From Gammaproteobacteria bacterium (GTDB lineage: Bacteria; Pseudomonadota; Gammaproteobacteria; Nevskiales; Nevskiaceae), in assembly GCA_026398875.1 (NCBI GenBank), contig JAPLSB010000015.1, positions 62,001 to 126,000 on the forward strand: DNA of 64,000 bases. The letters run 5' to 3'. Both the position numbers and the translations under genes were made by a program. Below the pieces are notes generated by a model. That model saw only the letters and a list, made by a program, of their open reading frames with translations. It was not told the origin of the DNA and did no database searches. Positions 40,860 through 50,726 of this stretch are shown in pieces; the stretch's first letter is position 1, and the number at the start of each line of letters is the position of its first letter.

Positions 40860-41166
40860 CGGGATTCGTTCTCGGGTTTCTGAAATCCAAAGCAAACTGC
40901 GCGCCGGGTCGCTGCGACAGGAGCCGTGGGGGGATGCAACGAGTTTATCCCGCTGTCTCGGCGATCGTCTAACCGCCGTCCACGGGCATTTTCCGGTTTG
41001 CAGCGGTCGCGGGGACGCTTGCTGGGCAGGTGCCGTCTGCAATCCGCCTGAAATGATCCGGATGCGTGATGACAGATTCGTGAAGCTCGGCGCGCCCGCA
41101 ACGACTCATCGTGATGACGCTTTATCCTGCGGAATCCTTGCTGTCGGCACCGAGCCTGCCCGCGCC
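40860..41166. other. Divergent intergenic region between exbD and the 5'-nucleotidase gene
   Basis: 307 bases that must hold the promoters of both divergent genes. I see no convincing -35/-10 pair, palindrome, repeat or small gene in it. Confidence 0.4.
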
Positions 41167-42951
41167 ATGTCGAAATCTTCCGCTGCCATGTTCCGCCGGC
41201 AAGCCGCCGCTGCCGCTGCAGCGCTCGCGGTTCTGCTGTCGACGGCAGGGTGTGCTGCGCGTGCGCCGCTGGCGGCGCCGCCGGTTGCCATTCGGCTGAT
41301 CGCGATCAACGATTTTCACGGTCAGCTGCTGCCGCCGGACAGCGCCACCGCGCTGCCCGGGCCGGAAGCCGGCACGTCGGTCAGCGTGCCGCTGGGCGGT
41401 GCGGCCTATCTGGCCACGGCGGTTACCCAGTTGAAGGCCGAGAACCCGCGCCATGTCGTCGTGGCCGCCGGTGACCTGATTTCCGCAAGCCCGCTGGAAA
41501 GCGCCTTGTTCCACGACGAGCCCGCGATCGCCGCGCTCGATGCAATCGGTCTGCAGATCAGCAGCGTCGGCAATCACGAGTTCGACGCTGGCCGCGCCGC
41601 GCTGCTGCGGATGCAGCGCGGCGGCTGTGCCCCCGATGGCCAGATCGGCGTCGATACCTGCATCGGCGGCCGCTACCCGGGCGCCGGCTTCCAGTACCTG
41701 GCGGCCAATGTCATCGACGAGGCCAGCAATGCGCCGCTGCTGCCGGCGACGGCGATCCGCCGTTTCGAGGTCGGCGGCGGGCGCGCACTGGCGGTCGGCT
41801 TCATTGGCCTGACCTTGAAAGCCACACCGGAGCTGGTGTCGCGGCCCGGCATCGTCGGCCTGCGCTTCGACGATGAGGCCGCCACCATCAACCGCGAAGT
41901 GGCCGGCCTGCGCGCCGCCGGCATCGAAGCGATCGTGGTGCTGATCCACGAGGGCGGCGCGATCGCGTCGCCGCTGGCCTACAACGATTCCGCCTGCCCG
42001 GGCTTCAGCGGCGATATCGAGGCCATCGTCGCCGCACTCGATCCGGCGGTCGACGTGGTGATCAGCGGCCACACCCATCGCGCCTACAACTGCCGCATTG
42101 CCAGCCGCGATCCGGCTCGAACCGTGCTGCTGACCAGTTCCGGAAGCGGCGGCCGCTTCGTCGGCGTGCTCGATCTCGAACTCGATCCGGCGAGCGGCGA
42201 CATCATTGCCAGTCGTGCCGACATCCAGCCGGTGGTCAACGACCGCCCGGGTAATCAGGCGCCGATGCGTTATCCGCCTCAAGCGCCCAATGCCGGCGTG
42301 GCGACGCTGGCCGACGACTTCCGCCAACGCGCGCTGCCGTTGACCTCGCGGCCGGTCGGCCGCATCGCGACGGCGCTGGGATGCGATCGCAACGAGGCCG
42401 GCGAGATGTCACTGGGCCTGGTGATCGCCGATGCCCAGATCGCCTACGCCGCGCAGTCCGAGGAGACGCGCGCGGAGATCGCGTTCATGAATCCGGGTGG
42501 CGTCCGCGCTGATCTCAAGCCGCTCGATGCCGCCGGCACCGTCAGCTACGGACAGGTCTACAGCGTGCAGCCGTTCGGCGGCGATCTGGTGACGATGAGC
42601 CTGAGCGGTGCGCAGATCGATGCGCTGCTCGAACTGCAGTGGCGAGTGAAGGGGGAGCCGTCCGTGCTGCTGCCATCGCGGGGCTTCCGCTATCGCTGGG
42701 ATGCGGCCCGACCGGTGGGCGAGCGGGTCGATCCGGCGTCGATCACGCTGAATGGTGCGGTGATCGACCCGGCGCGCCGCTACCGCGTCAACGTCAACGG
42801 CTTTCTGGCCAATGGCGGCGATGGCTTTGCGGTGTTGACCGCTGGCACCGAACGACAGGCCTTCGGCCTGGACCGGGATGCGCTGATCGACTACCTGACA
42901 CGGTTCGGGCCGGTCGCCGCGCCGGCCGATATCCGCATCGAGCGTCGCTGA
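41167..42951 (+). CDS. 5'-nucleotidase/UshA-family lipoprotein
   Basis: A 594-residue exported enzyme with a lipoprotein signal (lipobox STAGC, Cys near 29). The metallophosphatase domain shows the di-metal motifs NDFHG, GNHEFD, and GHTHRAYNC. The C-terminal 5'-nucleotidase substrate domain follows, with MNPGGVRADL, GDLVTMSLSG and NGFLANGGDGFAVL. It hydrolyses extracellular nucleotides or UDP-sugars, releasing phosphate and nucleoside. The start at 41167 gives the signal peptide; the long upstream frame has no such features. Convergent with prlC. Confidence 0.92.
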   Translation: MSKSSAAMFRRQAAAAAAALAVLLSTAGCAARAPLAAPPVAIRLIAINDFHGQLLPPDSATALPGPEAGTSVSVPLGGAAYLATAVTQLKAENPRHVVVAAGDLISASPLESALFHDEPAIAALDAIGLQISSVGNHEFDAGRAALLRMQRGGCAPDGQIGVDTCIGGRYPGAGFQYLAANVIDEASNAPLLPATAIRRFEVGGGRALAVGFIGLTLKATPELVSRPGIVGLRFDDEAATINREVAGLRAAGIEAIVVLIHEGGAIASPLAYNDSACPGFSGDIEAIVAALDPAVDVVISGHTHRAYNCRIASRDPARTVLLTSSGSGGRFVGVLDLELDPASGDIIASRADIQPVVNDRPGNQAPMRYPPQAPNAGVATLADDFRQRALPLTSRPVGRIATALGCDRNEAGEMSLGLVIADAQIAYAAQSEETRAEIAFMNPGGVRADLKPLDAAGTVSYGQVYSVQPFGGDLVTMSLSGAQIDALLELQWRVKGEPSVLLPSRGFRYRWDAARPVGERVDPASITLNGAVIDPARRYRVNVNGFLANGGDGFAVLTAGTERQAFGLDRDALIDYLTRFGPVAAPADIRIERR

Positions 42952-42952
42952 C

Positions 42953-42986
42953 GCCCGCCCGCCGCTGCAGGCAGCGGCGGGCGGGC
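42953..42986. other. Very strong hairpin without U tract between convergent genes
   Basis: A perfect 16-base inverted repeat (42953-42968 with 42971-42986, AG between) separates the nucleotidase stop from the prlC stop. It is almost pure G+C and has no T run on either side. Confidence 0.75.
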
Positions 42987-43001
42987 CAGGTCAGGCAAGC
43001 G

Positions 43002-45041
43002 TCAGGCGGTCAGGCCGGAATGGCGCAGCAGCGCATCGACTTCCGGCTTGCGGCCACGGAAGGCGATGAACAGGTCCATCGCGTCCTGCGAACCGCCATT
43101 GGCCAGCACGGTGTCGCGGAAGCGGCGGCCGGTGTCCGGCGAAAAGTCCGATTCCTCGAACGCCGCGAAGGCGTCGGCCGACAGCACTTCGGCCCACTTG
43201 TAGCTGTAGTAGCCGGCTGCGTAGCCCCCGGCAAAGATGTGGCCGAACGAGTTCGGCATCCGGTTCCAGGCCGGCGGCGGGAACACGCTGACTTCGGCCC
43301 GCGTTGCCGCCAGCCGATCGAGGATCGACACGCCATCCGCCGTGTCGCGGTGCAGGCGCAGGTCGAACAGCGCGAACTCGATCTGGCGCAAGGTCTGCAA
43401 CCCGGCCTGGAAGCCGCGCCCGGCCTGCAGCTTGGCGAGCAGCGCGTCCGGAATCACCTCGCCGGTCTGCCAGTGGCGCGCGAACCCGTTCAGCGTGGCG
43501 CGGTCGTAGGCCCAGTTCTCCATGAACTGGCTGGGCAGCTCGACGGCATCCCAGGCCACGCCGCGAATGCCCGACACCGAGGCCTCGTCGACCCGGGTCA
43601 GCAGGTGGTGCAGGCCGTGGCCGAACTCGTGGAACAAGGTCAGCACTTCATCGTGCGTCAGCAGCGCCGGCTGGTCGCCGAGCGGCGGCGTGAAGTTGCA
43701 GGTCAGGTAGGCGACGGGGCGCTGCAGGCCGCTGTCGGTGCGGCGGCGGACCAGGCATTCGTCCATCCAGGCACCGCCGCGCTTGTCCTGGCGCGCGAAC
43801 GGATCGAGATAGAACAGGCCGATCTCGCTGCCGTCGGCTTCGGCCAGCCGCCAGGTGCTGACGTCCTTGTGCCAGGTCTCGATGCCGGTGGCTTCCTCGA
43901 TGGTCACGCCGTACATGCGCTCGACCACCTCGAACATGCCGCGGATCACCTGCGGTGCCGGGAAGTACGGGCGCAGTTCCTCTTCCGAATAGCCAAGCTG
44001 CTGCTCCTTGAGCTTCTCCGAGTAGTACGCGGTATCCCACGGTGCCAGGTCGGTCAGGCCGTCGCGTTCGCGAGCGAAGTTGCGCAGCGCATCGAGTTCG
44101 GCCTGCGCGAACGGCCGGGCCTTGGCGGAAAGCTCAAGCAGGAAGCTTTCGACGGCGTCCGGTGACTCCGCCATCTTGGTCGCCAGCGAGTATTCGGCGT
44201 AGTTGTTGAAGCCCAGCAGGCGCGCCTGCTCGTCGCGCAGGCTGATGATTTCCTGCATCAGCGGCGTGTTGTCGAACTTTCCGCCGTGCGGGCCGAGTTC
44301 GGACGCGCGGGTGGCATAGGCTTCGTACAGCTCGAAGCGCAGGTCACGGTTGTCGGCGTAGGAAATCACCGCGTCGAAGCTCGGGAAATCCAGCGTCAGC
44401 AGCCAGCCGTCGAGGCCCTTGGCCTTGGCCTTTTCGGCGGCCTGCGCCTTGCCTTCGTCGGTCATGCCGGCGAGCAGCGCTTCATCGGTCACTTGCTTGG
44501 ACCAGGCCTGCACGGCATCCATCAGGTTCTCTTCGAACTTGGTCTGGATCTCCGACAGGCGCAGCGCGATGGTCTTGTAGCGCGCCTTCTGCGCTTCCGG
44601 CAGTGCGATACCGGACAGCTTGAAATCGCGGATCGCATCACTCAGCACCTTGCGGCGGGTGGGCGAGAACGCTGCTGCCGCCGGGCTTGCGGCCAGGCGT
44701 TCATAGGCGCGGTACAGCGACTCGTTCTGCGACAGCTCCAGCCCGTACTCGGTGATCTTCGGCTGGGTGGCGTTGAAGGCCTTGCGCCATTCGGCGGTCG
44801 AGTTGACGCCGAACAGGTGCTGGATCGGTCCCCAGGCGTGGCCCAGGCGATCGCTGAATTCCTCCTGCGGCTCGATCAGCGTTTCCCAGCTTGGCGGCGT
44901 TTCGCTGGCCAGCAGGGTGGTCAGCGCGTTGCGGTTCTCGGCCAGCACCGCGTCGATCGCCGGCTCGGCATGCTCCGGAAGGATCGACGAGAACGCGGGC
45001 AGGGTGTTCGGCGCAGCGGGAGCGAGCAGGGGATTGGTCAT
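43002..45041 (-). CDS. prlC: Oligopeptidase A
   Basis: A 679-residue cytoplasmic zinc metallopeptidase of family M3. The active site is FHEFGHGLHHLL (HExGH with zinc-binding His residues), followed by SGIRGVAWDAVELPSQFMEN with the third zinc ligand Glu region. The N-terminal NPLLAPAAPNTLPAFSSILP and the length match E. coli PrlC (680). It degrades peptides, including cleaved signal peptides. Confidence 0.97.
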   Translation of the reverse strand: MTNPLLAPAAPNTLPAFSSILPEHAEPAIDAVLAENRNALTTLLASETPPSWETLIEPQEEFSDRLGHAWGPIQHLFGVNSTAEWRKAFNATQPKITEYGLELSQNESLYRAYERLAASPAAAAFSPTRRKVLSDAIRDFKLSGIALPEAQKARYKTIALRLSEIQTKFEENLMDAVQAWSKQVTDEALLAGMTDEGKAQAAEKAKAKGLDGWLLTLDFPSFDAVISYADNRDLRFELYEAYATRASELGPHGGKFDNTPLMQEIISLRDEQARLLGFNNYAEYSLATKMAESPDAVESFLLELSAKARPFAQAELDALRNFARERDGLTDLAPWDTAYYSEKLKEQQLGYSEEELRPYFPAPQVIRGMFEVVERMYGVTIEEATGIETWHKDVSTWRLAEADGSEIGLFYLDPFARQDKRGGAWMDECLVRRRTDSGLQRPVAYLTCNFTPPLGDQPALLTHDEVLTLFHEFGHGLHHLLTRVDEASVSGIRGVAWDAVELPSQFMENWAYDRATLNGFARHWQTGEVIPDALLAKLQAGRGFQAGLQTLRQIEFALFDLRLHRDTADGVSILDRLAATRAEVSVFPPPAWNRMPNSFGHIFAGGYAAGYYSYKWAEVLSADAFAAFEESDFSPDTGRRFRDTVLANGGSQDAMDLFIAFRGRKPEVDALLRHSGLTA

Positions 45042-45255
45042 TGCAGGGTCGCGAGGCGGGAGCGGGTGGCTGCAGGCGGTGTTGGGGCCGGCCGGTCGAT
45101 TTTCGAGGCACGCATCGTCGCACGCACCTGCGCGGGCGGAAAATCACGACTGCCAATCGCTGGCATAGCGGGGGCCGTGGCGTGCTGACGTCACGAGCGG
45201 CCGGGGGCAGCGCGGTATCATGCGCCGCGTCGTCATGTCCCCTTCGAACACGAGA

Positions 45256-46185
45256 ATGTCCCCTGTGCGCAAGTATCTGATCCTGTTCGCTGCCCTGTTG
45301 CTGGCTGCCTGTTCCGGTCAGCAGATCGTCAACGACCTGACCACCGACAAGGGCTTCGGCCTGTCATCGAACATCGCTTTCGATTCAGCCACCGGCCTGA
45401 AGCTCGATGTCTACGCGCCGAGCAATACCGCCAACGCGCCGGTGGTGATCTTCTTCTATGGCGGCCGCTGGACCGAGGGAAAGAAGGAGGACTACAAGTT
45501 CGTCGGTCAGGCGCTGGCGGCGCGCGGCATGGTCGCCGTGATTCCGGACTACCGCCTGTATCCGCAGGTCCGCTATCCGAAGTTCCTGCAGGACAACGCC
45601 CGCGCCGTGCGCTGGGTGCATGAACAGATCGGCCAGTACGGCGGCGACCCGAACAAGATCGTGCTGCTCGGCCATTCGTCCGGCGCCTACAACGCGGCGA
45701 TGCTGACCTTGAACCCGGAGCTGCTGAAGGGCGTCGGCGGCGACCGGACCTGGCTGCGCGGCACCATCGGCCTGGCCGGCCCATACGACTTCCTGCCGAT
45801 CACCGATCCCGATCTGCGCGACATCTTCGGCGCGCCGGAAAACTACGACCAGACCCAGCCGGTGCTGTACCCGGATGGCAAGAACCCGCCGATGCTGCTG
45901 ATGCACGGCCAGGACGACACCATCGTCTTCGTCAAGAACACCGAAAGCCTGGCCGCCCGCATCCAGCAGGCCAACGGCCCGGTCGAAACGGTGATCTATC
46001 CGAAGATGAGCCACCGCAAGATCATCGCCTCGGTCGCCACCTCGTCGATCGTGCAGATCGCCGTTGGCCAGAGCGATGTCGCGTTCTACATCAACGACTT
46101 CGTCAAGCGGATGACCAGCGCCACCGCCAAGCCGGTGCAGCCGCCGGCGCCGGGCGGCCTGCAGACGATCGTGCCAACACCCTGA
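45256..46185 (+). CDS. Alpha/beta-hydrolase lipoprotein (BD-FAE/esterase-like)
   Basis: A 309-residue lipoprotein (lipobox LLLAAC, Cys about residue 18) with an esterase domain. The oxyanion-hole motif is FFYGGRW (HGG-like with Tyr), the nucleophile elbow GHSSGAYNAAML, and the late Asp/His lie in HGQDDTIVF and PKMSHRKII. The fold resembles bifunctional feruloyl/acetyl esterases and kynurenine formamidase-like enzymes. The substrate is unknown. It ends eight bases before the carbonic anhydrase gene, so the two are likely cotranscribed. Confidence 0.85.
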   Translation: MSPVRKYLILFAALLLAACSGQQIVNDLTTDKGFGLSSNIAFDSATGLKLDVYAPSNTANAPVVIFFYGGRWTEGKKEDYKFVGQALAARGMVAVIPDYRLYPQVRYPKFLQDNARAVRWVHEQIGQYGGDPNKIVLLGHSSGAYNAAMLTLNPELLKGVGGDRTWLRGTIGLAGPYDFLPITDPDLRDIFGAPENYDQTQPVLYPDGKNPPMLLMHGQDDTIVFVKNTESLAARIQQANGPVETVIYPKMSHRKIIASVATSSIVQIAVGQSDVAFYINDFVKRMTSATAKPVQPPAPGGLQTIVPTP

Positions 46186-46192
46186 TCGAGCC

Positions 46193-46720
46193 GTGATCCG
46201 CGCTTATCGCGGTCGGCTGCCGCGACTGGGCAATGACGCCTACGTCGACGAACAGGCCTGCGTGATCGGTGACGTCGAGGCCGGTGACGACGTCTCGATC
46301 TGGCCGATGGCCGTGGTCCGTGGCGACGTCAATTTCATCCGCATCGGCCATCGCACGAACGTGCAAGACGGTGCGGTGCTGCATGTCACTCACGATGGCC
46401 CGCTGCTGCCGGGCGGCATGGGTCTGATCATCGGCGATGATGTCACCATCGGCCATCAGGCGATCCTGCATGGCTGCACGATTGGCAACCGCTGCCTGAT
46501 CGGCATGGGTGCGAAGGTGCTCGACCGCGTGGTCATCGAGGATGATGTGCTGCTTGGCGCCGGCAGCCTGGTGTCGCCCGGCAAGCGTCTGGAATCCGGC
46601 TGGCTGTACCGCGGCAGCCCGGCGGTCGCGGCGCGCAAGCTGACCGAGACGGAAATCGCCAATCTGCGCTACTCCGCGGCGCATTACGTCCGCGTCAAGA
46701 ACCACTATCTGCAGGGCTGA
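46193..46720 (+). CDS. Gamma-class carbonic anhydrase family protein
   Basis: A 175-residue left-handed beta-helix protein with hexapeptide repeats. Zinc-binding His are expected in FIRIGHRTNVQDGAVLHV and VTIGHQAILHGCTIGN, as in YrdA/Cam-type proteins. The start is a GTG at 46193 (read as Met-Ile-Arg), which gives the family's usual N-terminus. Many YrdA-type members show little measurable carbonic anhydrase activity, so the biochemical role is not certain. Confidence 0.92.
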   Translation: MIRAYRGRLPRLGNDAYVDEQACVIGDVEAGDDVSIWPMAVVRGDVNFIRIGHRTNVQDGAVLHVTHDGPLLPGGMGLIIGDDVTIGHQAILHGCTIGNRCLIGMGAKVLDRVVIEDDVLLGAGSLVSPGKRLESGWLYRGSPAVAARKLTETEIANLRYSAAHYVRVKNHYLQG

Positions 46721-46750
46721 TCCGCATGGCTGCGCGCGAACAAGCAAACC

Positions 46751-46856
46751 GTTAAACGCAAAGGCGCAAGGAAAAGCCAAGAAAGGACGCAAAGAAAAGC
46801 CTTCGATTTCTTGTCCTTTGCGTCCTTTCCTTTCCCTTTGCGCCTTTGCGTTTAAC
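46751..46856. repeat. Imperfect palindromic repeat, copy 2
   Basis: The left arm (46751-46794) has GTTAAACGCAAAGGCGCAAG and AAGAAAGGACGCAAAG. The right arm (46815-46856) is nearly its reverse complement, with about 20 bases between. The same AACGCAAGGGCGC / AAAGGACGCAAAG modules are found at 1720-1812. It lies in the gap before gpmA and ends 68 bases before its start. Confidence 0.88.
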
Positions 46857-46924
46857 TTTTGACTTCGCCGTCAGCTTTTGATTTGGCTTCACCCGAACCA
46901 CCCAACACCCACAAGCGCCCCGAC

Positions 46925-47689
46925 ATGACTGCCCAAACGACTCGCAAACTCGTCCTGCTGCGCCACGGCCAGAGCCAGTGGAACCTCGAAAACCGCTTCA
47001 CCGGCTGGGTCGATGTCGACCTCACCGAGCAGGGCCGCGCCGAAGCGAAAGCCGGCGGCGAACTGATGCTGGCCGAAGGCCTGAAGTTCGATTGCGCACA
47101 CACTTCGGTGCTGAAGCGCGCGATCCGCACGCTGAACACCGCGCTCGACGCGATGGATCAGCAGTGGATTCCGGTGACCAAGACCTGGCGCCTGAACGAG
47201 CGCCATTACGGCGCGCTGCAGGGTCTGGACAAGGCCGAGACCACCGCCAAGCACGGCGAGGCGCAGGTCAAGGTCTGGCGCCGCAGCTACGACATTCCGC
47301 CGCCGTCGATGACGCTCGACGATCCGGGCCATCCGGCCAACGACGCGCGCTACACCAAGCTCGACGTCAACGCGCTGCCGGGCACCGAATCGCTGGCCAC
47401 GACACTCGACCGCGTGCTGCCGTACTGGCATGACGCCATCGCCCCGCAGCTCAAGGCTGGCCAGACGGTGCTGGTCGCCGCCCACGGCAATTCCCTGCGC
47501 GCGCTGTATAAGTACCTGACCGGTGCCAGCGAAGCGGAGATCCTCGAGATCAACATCCCGACCGGCATTCCGCTGCTGTTCGAGCTCGACGAGCAGCTGA
47601 AGGTCGTCAGCCACCGCTACCTGGGCGATCCGGCAGCGGCCAAGGCGGCCGCCGAAGCGGTGGCCAATCAGGCCAAGGCCAAGGGCTGA
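46925..47689 (+). CDS. gpmA: 2,3-bisphosphoglycerate-dependent phosphoglycerate mutase
   Basis: A 254-residue glycolytic enzyme interconverting 3- and 2-phosphoglycerate. The phospho-histidine motif is [20 protein letters not shown], followed by [28 protein letters not shown] and the second catalytic His in [14 protein letters not shown]. The start at 46925 matches GpmA N-termini; an upstream in-frame ATG at 46859 would add 22 residues directly after the palindromic repeat. Convergent with the cyclase gene. Confidence 0.97.
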   Translation: MTAQTTRKLVLLRHGQSQWNLENRFTGWVDVDLTEQGRAEAKAGGELMLAEGLKFDCAHTSVLKRAIRTLNTALDAMDQQWIPVTKTWRLNERHYGALQGLDKAETTAKHGEAQVKVWRRSYDIPPPSMTLDDPGHPANDARYTKLDVNALPGTESLATTLDRVLPYWHDAIAPQLKAGQTVLVAAHGNSLRALYKYLTGASEAEILEINIPTGIPLLFELDEQLKVVSHRYLGDPAAAKAAAEAVANQAKAKG

Positions 47690-47699
47690 GATTGCACCC

Positions 47700-47731
47700 G
47701 CAACCTGCGACGGCTCAGCGTCGCAGGTTGC
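47700..47731. other. Strong hairpin without U tract between gpmA and the cyclase gene
   Basis: A perfect 13-bp stem (47700-47712 with 47719-47731, loop GCTCAG) begins 10 bases after the gpmA stop. Its right arm overlaps the last codons of the convergent cyclase gene. No T run follows on either strand. Confidence 0.7.
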
Positions 47732-49127
47732 GCAGCCGTTCGCGGATGCCGCTGCCTTCGGCTTCGTCGCCGTCGTCCGGCGGCTCCACGGCATATAGCG
47801 GCCACTTGCTCGGCACGCCCTTCAGGGTGTGCACACCGCGCTCGCGGAACTCGAAGCGGCCACCGATCACGACATCGCGCAAGGTCCGCGACACCAGCAC
47901 TTCGCCAGCGTCGGCCAGCCCGAGCACGCGGGCACCGATGTGCACGGCCATGCCGCCGATCCGGCCTTCCTCGCGCAGTTCGACCTCGCCGATGTGCATC
48001 GCCACGCGAATGTCGAGGCCGAGCCGGGCCATCGCCGGCGGCAGCGCCTGCGCGCAGTCGATCGCCGCGCTCGGCATCGTGAACATGGCCAGGTTGCCAT
48101 CGCCGGCCGAATCGACCAGCCGTCCACCATGGGCATCGATGGCGTCACGGACGATGCGATCGTGCAGGTCGAGCTTGTCGCGCCAGACGGTGTCGCCGAG
48201 CTTCGCCAGCTGCTTGGTCGAATCGACAATGTCGGTAAACAGCAGCGTCGCCAGTGCTCGTTCGGCGCTGCTTTGCGGCCGGCGACCGGTGACGAACTCC
48301 TCGATCGCCGCGTGGATCTCGTCGGCGCCTTCCCAGAGCATGTCGGCGTCGGCACCGGGCAGCTCGATGTAACGGGCACCGGCGATGTGGTCGGCGACGT
48401 AGCGGCTTTGCGCGGCCGGGAAGATCGCCAGATCGCGACGGCCGAAGACCAGCGTCGGCACGGTGATGCGCGGCAGGATGTGGCGGGCATCGAGGCTCGC
48501 GGAAATCTGCAGGTTTTCGACCACCGCGCGCGGGCTCGCCATCGCCCGATGCAGCTTGGTGTACCAGCGCAAGGTAGCCGGGTTGTCGGCCTGGCTGGGG
48601 TCGAAGGCGGCCGCGAACTCGGTGCGGCCCCAGCCTTGGGCAATCATCTCGACCAGCGCCGTGCCGACTTCGGACGGGTGACCCTGCGGATAATCCGGCC
48701 GCTGCGCAAAACAGGCGCTGGTGAACACGAAGATCAGCCCGGACACCCGTTCCGGATGCCGCTGCGTGAACTCCAGCAGCAACGGGCCGGCATCGATGCT
48801 GCCCATCAGTACGGCCTGTTTCGATTCGCAGGCGTCGAGCACCGCGACCAGGTCTTCGCACCAGTGGTCGACCATCGTGCCGCCGTCGAGTGGACGGGCA
48901 TCGGAAAGGCCGCAGCCGCGGCGATCGAAGCGGATCAGCCGCGTGCACGCGGCCAGCCGGCGCATCGAGCGGGCCGCGGCCGGCTCTTCCCAGAAGATGT
49001 CCAGGTGACTCCAGACGCCGGTGGTGTGGACCAGGTCGCGGCCGCGCACGCCCGGCGGCGGGCCCAGCGTCTGGTAGGCCACGCGGTCGGCGCCAAGTGC
49101 GGCGAACTGGGTTTCGGGAAGATCCAA
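47715..49127 (-). CDS. Alpha/beta-hydrolase fused to class III nucleotidyl cyclase domain
   Basis: About 470 residues in two domains. The N-terminal half is an alpha/beta-hydrolase (LIRFDRRGCGLSDARPLDGG; nucleophile-elbow position in LMGSIDAGPLLLEF, where the usual Ser is replaced by Asp or shifted). The C-terminal part (about 290-470) is a cyclase domain with LLFTDIVDSTKQLAKLGD and SAGDGNLAMF. It also has GGMAVHIGARVLGLADAGEV, as in mycobacterial-type hydrolase-cyclases. The Lys that selects adenine in related proteins (VK before TTGDG) reads VD here. The start is uncertain: no ATG fits, and TTG at 49127 gives the family-like N-terminus LPETQFAALGADRVAYQ. Confidence 0.8.
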   Translation of the reverse strand: MDLPETQFAALGADRVAYQTLGPPPGVRGRDLVHTTGVWSHLDIFWEEPAAARSMRRLAACTRLIRFDRRGCGLSDARPLDGGTMVDHWCEDLVAVLDACESKQAVLMGSIDAGPLLLEFTQRHPERVSGLIFVFTSACFAQRPDYPQGHPSEVGTALVEMIAQGWGRTEFAAAFDPSQADNPATLRWYTKLHRAMASPRAVVENLQISASLDARHILPRITVPTLVFGRRDLAIFPAAQSRYVADHIAGARYIELPGADADMLWEGADEIHAAIEEFVTGRRPQSSAERALATLLFTDIVDSTKQLAKLGDTVWRDKLDLHDRIVRDAIDAHGGRLVDSAGDGNLAMFTMPSAAIDCAQALPPAMARLGLDIRVAMHIGEVELREEGRIGGMAVHIGARVLGLADAGEVLVSRTLRDVVIGGRFEFRERGVHTLKGVPSKWPLYAVEPPDDGDEAEGSGIRERLRNLRR

Positions 49128-49327
49128 GGCAGGCAGTGACGAGGTGAAGGCGCTGATGATGCACGCGCCGCGCCGATGCGTGCTGACGGGCCGTTCATTC
49201 GGCTTCGACGATGGGGCAAATGGCTGGAACGCAAGGGACCGCGAGCGCAGAATACGAGTCCTCGTCGTGCCCGACCGCCCGAGCAGGGAATCATCTCCCC
49301 GGCTTCGCCCGGAATCTGGACGCCACC

Positions 49328-50716
49328 ATGTCTCGCCTGATCTCGCCGGCCTTCCGCAGTGAAGTGCTGGCCAACCTACGCCTCGCGCTGCCGCTGATCG
49401 CCGCACAGATTGCCGCCGTTGGCATGGGCACGATCGATACCCTCTACGCCGGCCAGCTCGGGCCGCGCGCGCTGGCCGCCGTGGCCGTGGCAGTCAATGT
49501 CTACAACCTGTTCCTGATCTTCTTCATGGGCCTGCTGATGGCCTGCTCGCCGATCACCGCGCAGATGTTCGGCGCCCGCCGGCCGGCGGCCGAGCTCGGC
49601 GGTTTCCTGCGTCGTTCGCAGCGTTTCGGGGTGATCTCGGGGCTGCTGTGGACCGGCCTGCTGAATCTTGCCGGCCCGACCGTGCTGCGCCAGCTGAACC
49701 TGTCGGCGGAGACGACGACGGATGCGATCGGCTTCCTGCGCTGGTTCTCGATGGCCGGCTTCATGACCGCGATCTGGTTCGTGCTGCGCTTCTCGGCGGA
49801 AGGTCTCGGCCAGGTGCGGCCGATCGTCATTGCCGGGCTGGTCGGGCTGGCCGCCAATGCGCTGTTCGGCTGGTTGCTGGTGTTCGGCCATGCCGGCTTG
49901 CCGGCGCTCGGCATCAACGGCCTGGGGCTGGCGTCGACCCTGGCCACCGGCCTGATGGTGGCGGTGCTGCTGGCGCAATACCGGCGCGTGCCGGTGCTGC
50001 GCGAAGCGCTGCAGGCTTCGCGTGATCGCCTTGCTGCAGTCGGCGAGGGTGGCCGCGACATCCTCAAGCTCGGCCTGCCGATCGCCGCGATCATCACTGC
50101 CGAAGGGGGGCTGTTCGTGCTGATGGCGCTGCTGATGGCGCGCTTCGGCGAAACCACCGTTGCCGCCTACCAGGTGGCGATCAATTTTTCGTCGCTGGTG
50201 TTCATGATCCCGCTCGGCGTCGGCATGGCCACAACCGTGCGCGTCGGCCACGCCGCCGGTGCCGGCGATCATGCGGCGGCGCGCTGGCGCGGCTTCGTGG
50301 GCTTGAGTCTCGGCACGGTGAACGCGGCGTCGAACGCGGCGATCATGCTGCTGTTCACCAGCCTGATCATCAGCCTGTACACGGCCGATCCGGTGATCGC
50401 CGGGCAGGCCGGCGGCTTCCTGCTGATTTCGGCGGCGTTCCAGCTGTTCGACGGCGTGCAGGCCACGGCCAACGGCGCTCTGCGCGGCCTCAAGGACACG
50501 CGCATGCCGATGCTGCTGACGCTGGTCTCGTACTGGGCGATCGGCATGCCGGTCGCATGGTGGCTGGCGTTCCGCAGTGGTCACGGCCCGGACGGCCTGT
50601 GGTGGGGGCTGACGGCCGGTCTGGCCGCTGCGGCAGTCGGGCTGACGCTGCGCTTCGCCTACAAGTCCGCGAAGCTGGTCCGGCGAGCGTCGGCTGGCGC
50701 GGCGCTCAACGCCTGA
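49328..50716 (+). CDS. MATE-family multidrug efflux transporter
   Basis: A 462-residue inner-membrane protein with about 12 helices in two MatE repeats. It resembles NorM: LALPLIAAQIAAVGMGTIDT at the start, then MGLLMACSPITAQMFGARRP, and in the second half LKLGLPIAAIITAEGGLFVL and ANGALRGLKDTRMPM. It exports cationic drugs or metabolites in exchange for sodium or protons. The next gene starts 10 bases later and is probably cotranscribed. The divergent cyclase gene's true start may lie within 200 bases upstream. Confidence 0.93.
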   Translation: MSRLISPAFRSEVLANLRLALPLIAAQIAAVGMGTIDTLYAGQLGPRALAAVAVAVNVYNLFLIFFMGLLMACSPITAQMFGARRPAAELGGFLRRSQRFGVISGLLWTGLLNLAGPTVLRQLNLSAETTTDAIGFLRWFSMAGFMTAIWFVLRFSAEGLGQVRPIVIAGLVGLAANALFGWLLVFGHAGLPALGINGLGLASTLATGLMVAVLLAQYRRVPVLREALQASRDRLAAVGEGGRDILKLGLPIAAIITAEGGLFVLMALLMARFGETTVAAYQVAINFSSLVFMIPLGVGMATTVRVGHAAGAGDHAAARWRGFVGLSLGTVNAASNAAIMLLFTSLIISLYTADPVIAGQAGGFLLISAAFQLFDGVQATANGALRGLKDTRMPMLLTLVSYWAIGMPVAWWLAFRSGHGPDGLWWGLTAGLAAAAVGLTLRFAYKSAKLVRRASAGAALNA

Positions 50717-50726
50717 AGCGGGTGCC

